Part shown: one piece after another, positions 31,121-40,267 of the stretch
How positions within the stretch are numbered: the stretch's first letter is position 1
How the letters are laid out: each line of letters opens with the position of its first letter
Assembly (NCBI GenBank): GCA_964568675.1
Contig: CAZMQV010000017.1
Span: forward strand, 1-49,614
Direction of reading: 5' to 3'
Source of the DNA: UPXZ01 sp964568675
GTDB taxonomy: Bacteria > Bacteroidota > Bacteroidia > Bacteroidales > Paludibacteraceae
DNA: 49,614 bases
Program-made: the position numbers and the translations under genes
Notes under the pieces: model-generated
What the model was told of the DNA's origin: nothing
The model's database searches: none
The model's input: only the letters and a program-made list of their open reading frames with translations

Positions 31121-32057
31121 TATTAGTTTTATTTTTCAGAAATAGACAAATCGATTTTATTTTTCTTTTTATCAATAGCTTATAATACAATATGGCTACA
31201 TCTTTTCTTAATGAAAACAGTTCATTCAAAGCTCTTTTCTCAATATTTTTTGAAGCATATTTATCTTTTTGGAGACAAAATATATCTATTCTTTGTTCGA
31301 CAGCTCTTTTTATCTCAAAATCAGATGGATTTAGTTGTTCTAAAACATATTTATATATTTTATTTCCTTCGGTAAAATCCTGTCCGGTGATTTCGGAGTT
31401 ATTGGTATGAACAGCATTATGTCTGTAACAATAATTCAAATGTTTATTAGAAGTCGCAATACTGCCTTGCAAAGCAATTTCAATCCAAAACATCCAATCT
31501 CCTGCTCCTTTATATTCAAGATATTCGTTATTTATTTTTAATAGTGCCGGTTTTCTAAAAACAACCATCCCTGCATTAACTAACAAAGTATCTCCAAATA
31601 AATAATTTCTCACGAATTTTTCGCCGGATGACCTCTTCTCTGTTTCATTGAATTTTGTTTGATAAAGTACTTTTCCTTTTGAATCCACCAATTTCGTTTG
31701 ACAAAAACTCATAGTAACTGACAAATCATCCTCCAATAGTTGCACAAGTGTTTCCAACAATTCAAGTTCACACCAGTCATCGCTCTCCGCTATCCAAATA
31801 TAGTCGCCCTTGGCTAATTCAAATCCTTTTGCCCATTGCCGAAATGGGCTTCCCGAGTTTTCCGTGTTGATAACAACGTGCGACACCTTGGGATGATTCT
31901 TATATATATTTAAAATTTCCACGCTGTTATCGGTCGAACAATCGTCCAATAAAATCACTTCAAAGTCCTGAAATGTTTGGTTCAGTACCGATTCAATTCT
32001 CCTTTTTAAATACGGAGCATGATTGAAGTTGGGGATGATAACGGAAACTTTAGGCAT
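31113..32057 (-). CDS. Glycosyltransferase family 2
   Basis: The 314-residue protein has VSVIIPNFNHAPYLKRRIES, LLDDCSTDNSVEIL and WIAESDDWCELELL, and is a typical GT-A transferase. The first ~50 codons plus about 8 bases upstream of the ATG are repeated at 33841-33991 with about six base differences, on the other side of the 574-residue membrane-protein gene. It overlaps the next GT2 gene by 8 bp. Confidence 0.87.
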   Translation of the reverse strand: MPKVSVIIPNFNHAPYLKRRIESVLNQTFQDFEVILLDDCSTDNSVEILNIYKNHPKVSHVVINTENSGSPFRQWAKGFELAKGDYIWIAESDDWCELELLETLVQLLEDDLSVTMSFCQTKLVDSKGKVLYQTKFNETEKRSSGEKFVRNYLFGDTLLVNAGMVVFRKPALLKINNEYLEYKGAGDWMFWIEIALQGSIATSNKHLNYCYRHNAVHTNNSEITGQDFTEGNKIYKYVLEQLNPSDFEIKRAVEQRIDIFCLQKDKYASKNIEKRALNELFSLRKDVAILYYKLLIKRKIKSICLFLKNKTNNE

Positions 32058-32073
32058 CTGATTTTATTAAAAA

Positions 32074-33798
32074 TTATTTATGTAAAAAATATAAGTTATG
32101 TATATTAGTGTGTCTAACGTCGATATGTTTTGCACCAAATTTTTCATACACTTTCTCTATAAACGATTCTTTAAAATGAGGTGAATTTTTCTCTTCAACA
32201 AGTACCAATGTCGAATCTCCACGTATTTTTGACAATTGGTTTAAGGCAGAATTTTCATATAAATTAAATCGATATGAAACAGGCTTGCATTCTAACAAAT
32301 ACATATATCCCCACGAAAACATAGAACTTAAAATGACATTTTGTTTTAAAATATTTTCATCATTAAGTTGTTTAAGTTCCTCAATTGTATTATTATCTAA
32401 TTTAATACATTGATTAATATTAATTGTTGATACAGGTATTTTTTGTTCTATATATTTAATTTGCGCCCAATTTGTTCTAAATGGAAGAGTCAAATAAATC
32501 AAAAAGTAGATAAAAAGTAAACCTGTAAATATTTTGAGATAAAGTACTCTTCTATCAAGATGAAAGAATAACATATAAACTATTGGCAAAACAAAAACTA
32601 AATAATTGGATCTAACGGCATAAGAAGTATCACTACCGAAAGATAAAAATAAAGATGAAGAAAATATCACAAATAATAAAAACAGATGAGATAATCTTTT
32701 CATTTCTATTAATGTTTGGTAAAACGCTAAAAACATTAATGCCAAAAAAGGCACCATCGTAGCAACTTTATTCGAAGGCATTATAATATTTATCCAAGAA
32801 TAAATACAAAAGAACAATAATACAAAAGAATAAATGAGCAACTTTGGTGTTGTTTTGCTTGTGTTCTCTAAACTAAAAACACCGATTAGCATCATGAAAA
32901 ATGGGAAAACTTCATAAGCAAAATAAGAAATGGTACTTAATGTCCATTTTATCATACTTTTACCCCCATGATTTGTAATAAACTTATTATTTAATGTCTG
33001 ATCAATATTCTGACACAAATTATCCCAAAATATAGTAATCGGTTGGAAAAACACAAAAAAAGAAACAATAGACAACAAAACTCCAATCAAAAACCATTTT
33101 ATTGCGCCACGATATTCGCTTTTGACATATAGAAATAATAGAATAAATAATATTAGTGGCGTATTCGTAATCATTATAAAAAACAAATTGCCAATCAAAA
33201 ATCCACTTAGTATTAAAAGAAAGTCGCCAAATTTTTTATTCGTACTTAACGCTAGCAAAAGAAATCCAAATGAGGCTAAAGTTACTTCTCTATTCATTGT
33301 AATATATGAAAAAACATAATTCACAGATATGTGCCCTATGTAAAGACCTAATATTGACAGGGAAAGTAAACTTATAAACGAATTTCTATTTAACTTTAAT
33401 TCTTGCTTAAAAAAAACATACAAACCTACCGAAAAAATTGAGGCCGAAATTAAATCTGTAAAAAAAACAGTTAATCTCACAGCGTATATATTACTACCGA
33501 AAATATTTTTAAAAAAAAGAAAAAACTGAGTAACATTATTCTCTAATGGTTGGTCTTTAAGTAAATATAAATACCAGCCTTCATCGCGCATAGTCATCCC
33601 TAAATTAAGAGTTACAAAAGTAACTACGATGATTATTACAGCGAAGAAAGACAATAGGATAGCTATAAAATTATCAAAAGTAATTTTACTAAAAGTCCAA
33701 GTATATTTATTATTATTCATTTTCGCTATATCCATTTTTGTGTCTTTAGACAAATAATTTCCACCGATATTATATACTACATTTTTGATATTTTTCAT
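32074..33798 (-). CDS. Large GT-C-like polytopic membrane protein
   Basis: The 574-residue protein has ten to twelve hydrophobic segments from about residue 40 to 420, then a soluble C-terminal domain. LNLGMTMRDEGWYLYLL just after the first membrane segment fits the acidic first-loop motif of GT-C enzymes that use polyprenyl-phosphate sugars. The real start may be slightly downstream of ATG 33796-33798. The gene is very AT-rich and sits exactly between a GT2 gene and a 5' stub of the same GT2 gene, which suggests it was inserted there. Confidence 0.65.
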   Translation of the reverse strand: MKNIKNVVYNIGGNYLSKDTKMDIAKMNNNKYTWTFSKITFDNFIAILLSFFAVIIIVVTFVTLNLGMTMRDEGWYLYLLKDQPLENNVTQFFLFFKNIFGSNIYAVRLTVFFTDLISASIFSVGLYVFFKQELKLNRNSFISLLSLSILGLYIGHISVNYVFSYITMNREVTLASFGFLLLALSTNKKFGDFLLILSGFLIGNLFFIMITNTPLILFILLFLYVKSEYRGAIKWFLIGVLLSIVSFFVFFQPITIFWDNLCQNIDQTLNNKFITNHGGKSMIKWTLSTISYFAYEVFPFFMMLIGVFSLENTSKTTPKLLIYSFVLLFFCIYSWINIIMPSNKVATMVPFLALMFLAFYQTLIEMKRLSHLFLLFVIFSSSLFLSFGSDTSYAVRSNYLVFVLPIVYMLFFHLDRRVLYLKIFTGLLFIYFLIYLTLPFRTNWAQIKYIEQKIPVSTININQCIKLDNNTIEELKQLNDENILKQNVILSSMFSWGYMYLLECKPVSYRFNLYENSALNQLSKIRGDSTLVLVEEKNSPHFKESFIEKVYEKFGAKHIDVRHTNIHNLYFLHK

Positions 33799-33805
33799 TA
33801 AACTT

Positions 33806-33991
33806 TCATTTTGGAATTATCATCATATCTTCATTATAGCCATTTAAAATTTCCACGCTGTTATCGGTCGAACAATCGTCCAATAAAATCACTTCAAAGT
33901 CCTGAAATGTTTGGTTCAGAACCGAATCAATTCTCCTTTTTAAGTAAGGAGCGTGATTGAAGTTGGGGATGATGACGGAAACTTTAGGCAT
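33806..33991 (-). pseudogene. 5' stub of a GT2 gene
   Basis: The minus strand encodes MPKVSVIIPNFNHAPYLKRR and continues as in the intact GT2 at 31113-32057 through SVEIL; after about 50 codons it diverges into an unrelated short tail (GYNEDMMIIPK). Bases 33841-33991 are about 96% identical to 31915-32057 plus some bases upstream. It cannot form a GT-A domain. Confidence 0.88.
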
Positions 33992-34170
33992 CTGATTTCA
34001 TTTTTGTATATTCTTATCTAAATCTCAAAATCTTAGATTTGAGTACCAAGCTGATTACCCAATCCACTGCATGAGATGGTTTGTATTGAAAATTTATCTA
34101 TCATTATTTTGAACCTCGTTGCTTTTAGATTTTAAAAAACAAAATTTTAATCACCTCCCAAAAAACTATA

Positions 34171-35403
34171 TCAAACGTCATACACTTTCAATCGTTTCTT
34201 TAACAGAATTTCTTTATTAAATTTTTCATTATAATAGCTATGACCATTTTCAGACATACTATAAAAATCTCGTTCTTTCACAAGTTTGATAAATTCTTCT
34301 GCCGTATCAAAGAATCCGATGTGAGTTTGATTATCTGAATCATAACATCCTTCGGCGCCAAATCTCGTACTTAACACCGGAACTTTATTGCTAAACGCAT
34401 GCAATACTTTAGTACGTAAACCTGCACCCGTTAATATCGGGTTTACAAATATCGAAGATACAAAGTATTCTTTAATGGAATCTACTACTCCTAAGAAAAT
34501 AATTTTATCATAAGACTGATATTGCTGTTTAAAATCATCAGACCAATATCCGATTATATGCAATGGATATTCAATCTGATTGATATTCGGCAAATATATT
34601 TCCTCAATAAACCAGCTGATTCCTAACAAATTAGGCGTATGCCCCTCACTACCTATAAACAACAACCTATTGTATGCCCGGCTTATTTGCAAATCAAATA
34701 TCAACTCATCGGGAATTGCAAAAGGCGACACGGTTATTCTTGCCGTATCTGATTTTATAGCAAGCGCGTCATCATCATTAAATACAACTACTTCATCCAT
34801 TTTATCAATGCAACTTTGTTCAAAAAAACGCGTTTTATCAATCAAAAATTTTTTATAATCATTATTTACATCGCTTTGAGAGGCAGCCAAACTTAGTCTT
34901 TTAGCTCTCACTTCGTGGTTTACAAAAATCTTCTTCACATCATCGGGTATTGCAAAACAAAGGTCGATGGTTTCATAAAAATCAAACTGTACTTGTTTAA
35001 TTTCCTCTTTCTTGATTACTGAATGAATCAGTTCGATAAAACCAGGCTCGTATTTATGGTCTATGTGTGAAAAATAGTCGTCTTTGAAATCGTCTTTCTT
35101 CAACTCGGGGTTTATTGGGGTTTTCGATTTCAAAATTGGTTTAATTATTTTTAAAATCCTGTCAAAGAGTGATTTTTTTTCAATCTTTGGAGCTGTATTA
35201 TCAAAATAGTATATCTTGAGCGAAGCTTGCTTTGATTGCAGCTCCTCCAACTCTTGCTTAGCCTTTAATGAATTTACCTGCGTACACAATACAAACTCCA
35301 CATCATTTTTTAGTCCGTCTAAAAAATAATATTGTGCCAGCGCGCCACCATGAAATAGTGGGTAACACGAATTGAGCTTAATGAGCAGTACTTTTGGTTT
35401 CAT
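34171..35403 (-). CDS. Glycosyltransferase family 4 (Glyco_trans_1_4 type)
   Basis: The 410-residue GT-B protein has FHGGALAQYYFLDGL at the N-terminus and, in the C-terminal half, LLFIGSEGHTPNLLGISWFI, IIFLGVVDSIKEYF and NPILTGAGLRTKVLHAFSNKVPVLST, the donor-site region of this GT4 subgroup. Its ATG overlaps the stop of the upstream GT2 gene by 4 bp. Sugar specificity is unknown. The gap 33992-34170 downstream contains at most a short decayed coding stretch. Confidence 0.83.
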   Translation of the reverse strand: MKPKVLLIKLNSCYPLFHGGALAQYYFLDGLKNDVEFVLCTQVNSLKAKQELEELQSKQASLKIYYFDNTAPKIEKKSLFDRILKIIKPILKSKTPINPELKKDDFKDDYFSHIDHKYEPGFIELIHSVIKKEEIKQVQFDFYETIDLCFAIPDDVKKIFVNHEVRAKRLSLAASQSDVNNDYKKFLIDKTRFFEQSCIDKMDEVVVFNDDDALAIKSDTARITVSPFAIPDELIFDLQISRAYNRLLFIGSEGHTPNLLGISWFIEEIYLPNINQIEYPLHIIGYWSDDFKQQYQSYDKIIFLGVVDSIKEYFVSSIFVNPILTGAGLRTKVLHAFSNKVPVLSTRFGAEGCYDSDNQTHIGFFDTAEEFIKLVKERDFYSMSENGHSYYNEKFNKEILLKKRLKVYDV

Positions 35404-36398
35404 TTTTGACGATAACGTAGTAGTAAAATGGATTTAAACATCCTTTTCAAATTCGTATAGGATTCTTTCGCAAAGAATTTTACTTGACGCGACACAGCAG
35501 CAGTCTCCTCTTCTCTCGTAACGGGTCTTGACAAATGTTTCACCAAATACTTCTCATGCCATTCAAGCGCTTCAATGTCATTTTTTTTTCTGGTTTGCAA
35601 ATAAAAAAGAGCGTAATCCAAACGATGTTGGCGATACACATTTTCTAAGTCTTCAAACTCCGACAAGTATTTACTAAATTCAACCTCATGCCCATACAAA
35701 TCGGTATTGAGTCGCAATGCCATTGCCAATCCCTGTTCTCCATGTAAACGATAGTATGTCAGCACCTGATATACAAAACCCACTTTCCAGTTTTTCATTA
35801 TATCGTTGGCCAATTCCACATCGCAGTGTATATTTTGTTCATTATATATTGCCAAATTGGGGTTCAATTGCCGTAAAGAAGACATACGATAAATTGGGGT
35901 TCCCAATTGGCCCACAATGTAGTCGCCATTTTTCAGATAATTGTATAGCAATTTTCTTCCATCAAATACATCACCTTGGTTTATATCCAATCCGTCGCTA
36001 TAAACTTCTTTATCCTTCAAGCTGTAAGCAAAGCATACCCCGATTTCATCGTCCCTTTCCAGTACTTCCACCATTTTTTCAATACACTCGGGATACATCC
36101 AGTCGTCTGCAGGCTCCGCTTTCGCATATTTCGCGTCGATGTCCACCAAATGACTGTAAGCGATATTAAAGTTTTCCCACGGAGTTGTGGTTTTAGCATT
36201 CCGAAACACCTTAAACCTCGAATCCTTTGCCGCATACTCCAGAGCTATTTCGTAGGTTTTGTCGGTACTTGCGTTATCAGTAATGCAGCAAATCCAATTC
36301 TGATACGTTTGCCCGATTATATGGTCTAAACATTCTCTGAAATAGGGCTCGGTATTATAAACCGGTATCGCTATGGCAACTAAAGGTTGATTTTGCAT
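35400..36398 (-). CDS. Glycosyltransferase family 2
   Basis: The 332-residue protein has VAIAIPVYNTEPYFRECLDH, ITDNASTDKTYEIA and AEPADDWMYPECIEKM, with DD as the metal-binding motif. HCDVELANDIMKN and YYRLHGEQGL occur in the second half. It is a GT-A transferase acting in the cytoplasm. It is coupled by a 4-bp overlap to the GT4 gene that follows and lies 17 bp after transketolase pair B. Confidence 0.87.
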   Translation of the reverse strand: MQNQPLVAIAIPVYNTEPYFRECLDHIIGQTYQNWICCITDNASTDKTYEIALEYAAKDSRFKVFRNAKTTTPWENFNIAYSHLVDIDAKYAKAEPADDWMYPECIEKMVEVLERDDEIGVCFAYSLKDKEVYSDGLDINQGDVFDGRKLLYNYLKNGDYIVGQLGTPIYRMSSLRQLNPNLAIYNEQNIHCDVELANDIMKNWKVGFVYQVLTYYRLHGEQGLAMALRLNTDLYGHEVEFSKYLSEFEDLENVYRQHRLDYALFYLQTRKKNDIEALEWHEKYLVKHLSRPVTREEETAAVSRQVKFFAKESYTNLKRMFKSILLLRYRQK

Positions 36399-36415
36399 GA
36401 AAAATTCTGTTTAAG

Positions 36416-37330
36416 TTAAATAAAGTATTCTTTTTTCAAAACTATCCCGGCTACTTCCCACAAATAGTTTTGTGTTCCGGAAACAGAGATAAATTTATCA
36501 GGAATAGCAATTCTTTTCACAGATGGTAGCGTAGATATTTTTCCTTCCTGAAATAAATCATTTAATATTTCCAATAAAGCGGATCCTACTCCACCCGATG
36601 CCTGATGCTCTTCCAAACTTATTATATGAGAATAAGACAAAAAGAATGATACAAAGGCTTGTTTGTCTAAAGGCTTTACAAAAGGAAGTGAGAATACATC
36701 CGCGTCAATTTGATTATGTTTTACAAATTCTACTGCCGGATGCAACATGGCTCCACTGGTTATTACCACTTGCTTCGCATGATTCTGAATAACCGGCAAT
36801 GGTACTCCTAATTTCATTTCCAAATCAGGTGTTTCGTGTACTTTCGGTTCGCCGGCTTTACCCAAACGAATATAAGCCGGGCCATTGTACTCCGCGCTCC
36901 ATTTAGTGATTGATTTGGCTTCGGCAGGATCTCCGGGCGCACAAATAACCATATTCGGAATTGTTCGCAACATTCCTATCTCTTCTGTGGCATGATGCGA
37001 AGGTCCTAAAGAGGCGTAAGCATATCCGCCACCAACCGCTATCACTTTTACACTCAGATTATGATAGGCAATGTCGTACCTTATTTGCTCCATACAGCGT
37101 AAAGTGGGGAAGTTTCCAATAGAATAAATATAGACATTGTATCCTGTCATAGCCAAGCCAGCGGCTACACCTGCCATATTTTGCTCGGCTACACCCACAT
37201 TCATGAAACGATTGGGAAACTGACGGGCAAAAGGTTCGACCACACTAAATCCTAAATCGCCAACAAGCAGAAAAATATTATCGTAAATTTTCGCTTCTTC
37301 AATCAGTTGTTCAATAAAAGCTGTTCTCAT
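36416..37330 (-). CDS. Transketolase-like C-terminal subunit (pair B)
   Basis: The 304-residue protein has FMNVGVAEQNMAGVAAGLAM with the ThDP-activating glutamate, YIRLGKAGEPK and ISLEEHQASGGVGSALLE. It overlaps its N-terminal partner by 4 bp. It differs clearly from the pair-A subunit (20727-21707), so the two pairs are not a recent duplication. Its position after a CDP-sugar block suggests that it acts on a keto sugar. Confidence 0.9.
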   Translation of the reverse strand: MRTAFIEQLIEEAKIYDNIFLLVGDLGFSVVEPFARQFPNRFMNVGVAEQNMAGVAAGLAMTGYNVYIYSIGNFPTLRCMEQIRYDIAYHNLSVKVIAVGGGYAYASLGPSHHATEEIGMLRTIPNMVICAPGDPAEAKSITKWSAEYNGPAYIRLGKAGEPKVHETPDLEMKLGVPLPVIQNHAKQVVITSGAMLHPAVEFVKHNQIDADVFSLPFVKPLDKQAFVSFFLSYSHIISLEEHQASGGVGSALLEILNDLFQEGKISTLPSVKRIAIPDKFISVSGTQNYLWEVAGIVLKKEYFI

Positions 37331-38139
37331 AACGATAATTCTTTTAGAGCTAATTTATATTGTTCCTCATTCGGATTACGATAATGCCAAAGCAACTCGT
37401 TTTCCATAAAACTTACACCTTTACCTTTGATGGTGTTGGCTATTATAACTGTTGGCTTTTCATTCTCTGAAATAGCATCTTGAAATGCTGTTCTGATTTG
37501 AGAAATTTGATGTCCATCTATTTCCAAGACATTCCATTGAAATGCCTTCAATTTATCAGACAGCGGGTCCAGATTAATAATATCTTTGGTAAAGCCAAGA
37601 CTTTGAATTTTATTGTAATCAATTATCAAACACAAATTAGACAATTTATTGTGTCCGGCAAACATGATTGCTTCCCAGTTAGAGCCTTCGTCCATCTCGC
37701 CATCGCTCACCAAGCAATAAGTACGCCAATTTTCTCCTTTAGTTCTTGCGCCCAACGCCAAACCACAAGCAACGGGCAATCCATGTCCTAAACTACCCGC
37801 CGAAAGCTCTACTCCGGGCACATGATGGGTAGCGTGTGTCAAGAAATGATGACCGTTTTGAGCATAAATATCAAATTCAAACATCGAAAAAAAACCTTTT
37901 AGACCTAAAACAGCGTATAAACTGGTGCAAGCATGACCTTTCGATAGAATAAATCTATCGCGTAAAGGATGTTTCGCTGTTTCAGGAGTTAGGTGTAAAA
38001 ACTCATCATACAAAACTGCAAGTATATCTGCCATCGAAAAAGCGCCACCAATATGGGAGCTTTTTGACTTATAGACTAATTCCAAAGCAATTTTTCGGAT
38101 TTCCTTTGCTAAATTTTCAATATTACGATTTTCATTCAT
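37327..38139 (-). CDS. Transketolase-like N-terminal subunit (pair B)
   Basis: The 270-residue protein has SDGEMDEG at 145-152 and IDYNKIQ at 173-179. These correspond to the ThDP motif GDG-x(n)-NN but with S for the first G and Y for the first N. LSKGHACTSLYAVL and LSAGSLGHGLPVACGLALG are conserved. Its ATG overlaps the stop of the epimerase gene, so it is translationally linked to nucleotide-sugar synthesis. The altered motif residues occur in some family members and need not mean loss of activity. Confidence 0.88.
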   Translation of the reverse strand: MNENRNIENLAKEIRKIALELVYKSKSSHIGGAFSMADILAVLYDEFLHLTPETAKHPLRDRFILSKGHACTSLYAVLGLKGFFSMFEFDIYAQNGHHFLTHATHHVPGVELSAGSLGHGLPVACGLALGARTKGENWRTYCLVSDGEMDEGSNWEAIMFAGHNKLSNLCLIIDYNKIQSLGFTKDIINLDPLSDKLKAFQWNVLEIDGHQISQIRTAFQDAISENEKPTVIIANTIKGKGVSFMENELLWHYRNPNEEQYKLALKELSL

Positions 38140-39188
38140 TACATAAAACTTTCTATGGTTCTTCTGAAAGCCTCCTGAACACTAATTCGAGGCTCCCAAC
38201 CTAATTTTTTAATTTTTGATATGTCCGGCAAACCACGCGACAAAGGACTGCGAATATAACCAGCTTCGTTGCGGGGGATATTCATTTGCACCCGTATTCC
38301 TTTTCCCGGATATAAAGATATTAATAATTCTGCTAATTCTAAAATCGACAATTCATTATTTGGATTTCCCATATTATATGCCTGTCCGTCGTCTCCTTTC
38401 AATAGTATGGTAAAAAAAGCACGTGTGGCATCACTCACATAACAAAATGCACGTTGAGCCGTACCATCGCTGTTCAATATAATATCTTTTCCTTCAACCA
38501 TACTTTTAACGAAATCGCCAAAGACACGACCATCGTCCAAAGTAATTCCAGGTCCAAATGAATGAAAAATTCTAACAATTTTCGCTTTCAGCCCATACTG
38601 ATGATGCCAACTCACACACATATTTTCACCCATTCGTTTACTTTCAGCGTAGCAAGCACGCACGGCGCATGGGTCCAAATAACCGCGTGTTTCCTCATTT
38701 TGCGGATTGTATTCAACGGGAACGGTGCCATAAATTTCATTGGAACTAAAAAACAGAAATGATTTAACTTGCTTTTCTCTTGCGAGTTCAAGCGCATTGT
38801 ATGTTCCTAAAACATTGGCTTTTAATGTTCCTACCGGGTCGGCTCCATAAAATTTGGGGCTTGCCTGACTGGCGGCATGCACAATATAATCAACATGTTC
38901 CGAAATCCGGATTGGCTCCGAAACATCCTGATGAATAAACCTCAAAGCAGCGTTATTCGAATGATGTTCGAAACGAGTAGAAGCCTTTGCCTGATTCCGA
39001 ACCAAAGCCAAAACACGAACTCCCATTTTCCTCGTTTTATTCAAATAAAGTAATGTTTCGACCATATAGGCAGGTAAAAAACCATTAGCACCTGTTATTA
39101 GTACTGTTTGGTTTTTAAAAACACTCCAATCTATATTGGGAGTGTTTATCACATAATCCATATCTTCAGTCAGTATCTTAGAATTCAT
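38139..39188 (-). CDS. NAD-dependent sugar epimerase/dehydratase
   Basis: The 349-residue extended SDR has TGANGFLP at 32-39 for NAD binding, SSNEIYG near 147 and YAESKRMGE near 180 as the Ser and Tyr-x3-Lys catalytic residues, and the late motif LGWEPRISVQEAF. It resembles UDP-glucuronate decarboxylases and NDP-sugar epimerases. Context between RfbG and a transketolase pair suggests a CDP-linked substrate. It overlaps rfbG by 11 bp. Confidence 0.8.
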   Translation of the reverse strand: MNSKILTEDMDYVINTPNIDWSVFKNQTVLITGANGFLPAYMVETLLYLNKTRKMGVRVLALVRNQAKASTRFEHHSNNAALRFIHQDVSEPIRISEHVDYIVHAASQASPKFYGADPVGTLKANVLGTYNALELAREKQVKSFLFFSSNEIYGTVPVEYNPQNEETRGYLDPCAVRACYAESKRMGENMCVSWHHQYGLKAKIVRIFHSFGPGITLDDGRVFGDFVKSMVEGKDIILNSDGTAQRAFCYVSDATRAFFTILLKGDDGQAYNMGNPNNELSILELAELLISLYPGKGIRVQMNIPRNEAGYIRSPLSRGLPDISKIKKLGWEPRISVQEAFRRTIESFM

Positions 39189-40230
39189 TGGTGTATCTTT
39201 TTATTTGTTCAACACAAAGCGCATATACATCCTCGCTTTGATACCGTTTGTACCAATCAGCAGCGAAACCAAGCGATTCTACTAAACCCAATCTGGGCAT
39301 CCAATTCAATTCTTTTTTTGCCTTAGCAATGTCCAGCATCAACAAATTGGCTTCATGAGGATGATTCAAGTCCGAAACATCTTTCAAAGTTCCTCGTCCA
39401 TAAGCCTCAACCAATCGGCTTGCAACTTCCCAAACGGTTGCTACCGATTCCGTCTCCGGACCAAAGTTCCAGGCTTGATTGTATTTCATAGGTTCTTGAT
39501 AAAGCCTATATGCCAATAAAAGATATCCTCCAAGCGGTTCCAATACGTGTTGCCATGGGCGAACTGCCTTTGGCGAACGTATTTCTATCGTTTTATCAGC
39601 TTCGATTGCTCGAATACAATCGGGAACAATTCTATCATTTGCCCAGTCGCCTCCACCTATCACGTTGCCCGCCCTTGCACTTGCTACATTCATGCTGAAT
39701 GAACGCCGCCACGATGCGATAGCAATTTCAACGGCTCCTTTGCTCGAGGAGTAAGGGTCGTATCCTCCAAGCGCATCTTCTTCATTATAAGCGTAATCAA
39801 GCTCCTTATTTTCATAACATTTATCCGTTGTAATCATCACCGCAGCTTTTACACAATCCACCTCCCGGATGGCTTCTAACACATTGATAGTGCCCATTAC
39901 ATTTGTTTCGAAAGTCTCAACCGGGATATCATACGACTTACGCACCAACGCCTGAGCAGCTAAATGAAAAACGATATCCGGCTGATATTGCTTCATGATA
40001 TTTCGAATGTGCGCTCCATTTCGTATATCCGCTCGAATATCAATTATTTTTTGCTCAATCCCGGACAACTTAAAGTTGCTATCTATTGATTCCGGATCGA
40101 GAGCTACCCCTATAACATTAGCGCCCATTTCAGCGAGCCAAATAGCAAGCCATGAACCCTTGAAGCCCGTATGTCCGGTCAATAAAACGGTTTTACCGTT
40201 GTAGAAACTTCTTATTTCGCTGAATTTCAT
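39178..40230 (-). CDS. rfbG: CDP-glucose 4,6-dehydratase RfbG
   Basis: The 350-residue protein has TGHTGFKGSWLAI at 18-30, the characteristic start of CDP-glucose 4,6-dehydratases, then ITTDKCYEN, YDPYSSSKGAVEIA (Tyr-x3-Lys) and SARAGNVIGGGDWA. It converts CDP-glucose to CDP-4-keto-6-deoxyglucose. Its partner RfbF lies 37 bp upstream. No RfbH (E1) dehydrase is present, so the pathway leaves the 3,6-dideoxyhexose route after this step. Confidence 0.93.
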   Translation of the reverse strand: MKFSEIRSFYNGKTVLLTGHTGFKGSWLAIWLAEMGANVIGVALDPESIDSNFKLSGIEQKIIDIRADIRNGAHIRNIMKQYQPDIVFHLAAQALVRKSYDIPVETFETNVMGTINVLEAIREVDCVKAAVMITTDKCYENKELDYAYNEEDALGGYDPYSSSKGAVEIAIASWRRSFSMNVASARAGNVIGGGDWANDRIVPDCIRAIEADKTIEIRSPKAVRPWQHVLEPLGGYLLLAYRLYQEPMKYNQAWNFGPETESVATVWEVASRLVEAYGRGTLKDVSDLNHPHEANLLMLDIAKAKKELNWMPRLGLVESLGFAADWYKRYQSEDVYALCVEQIKRYTNEF

Positions 40231-40267
40231 ACTTTTAGCAATTATAGGTTTTCGTTTTTATTTCCAT

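Noticed and set aside
35717..36169. 150-codon plus-strand frame inside the GT2 gene at 35400-36398
   Set aside because: Antisense to a well-conserved glycosyltransferase; rich in Pro, Ser, His and Cys with no motif.
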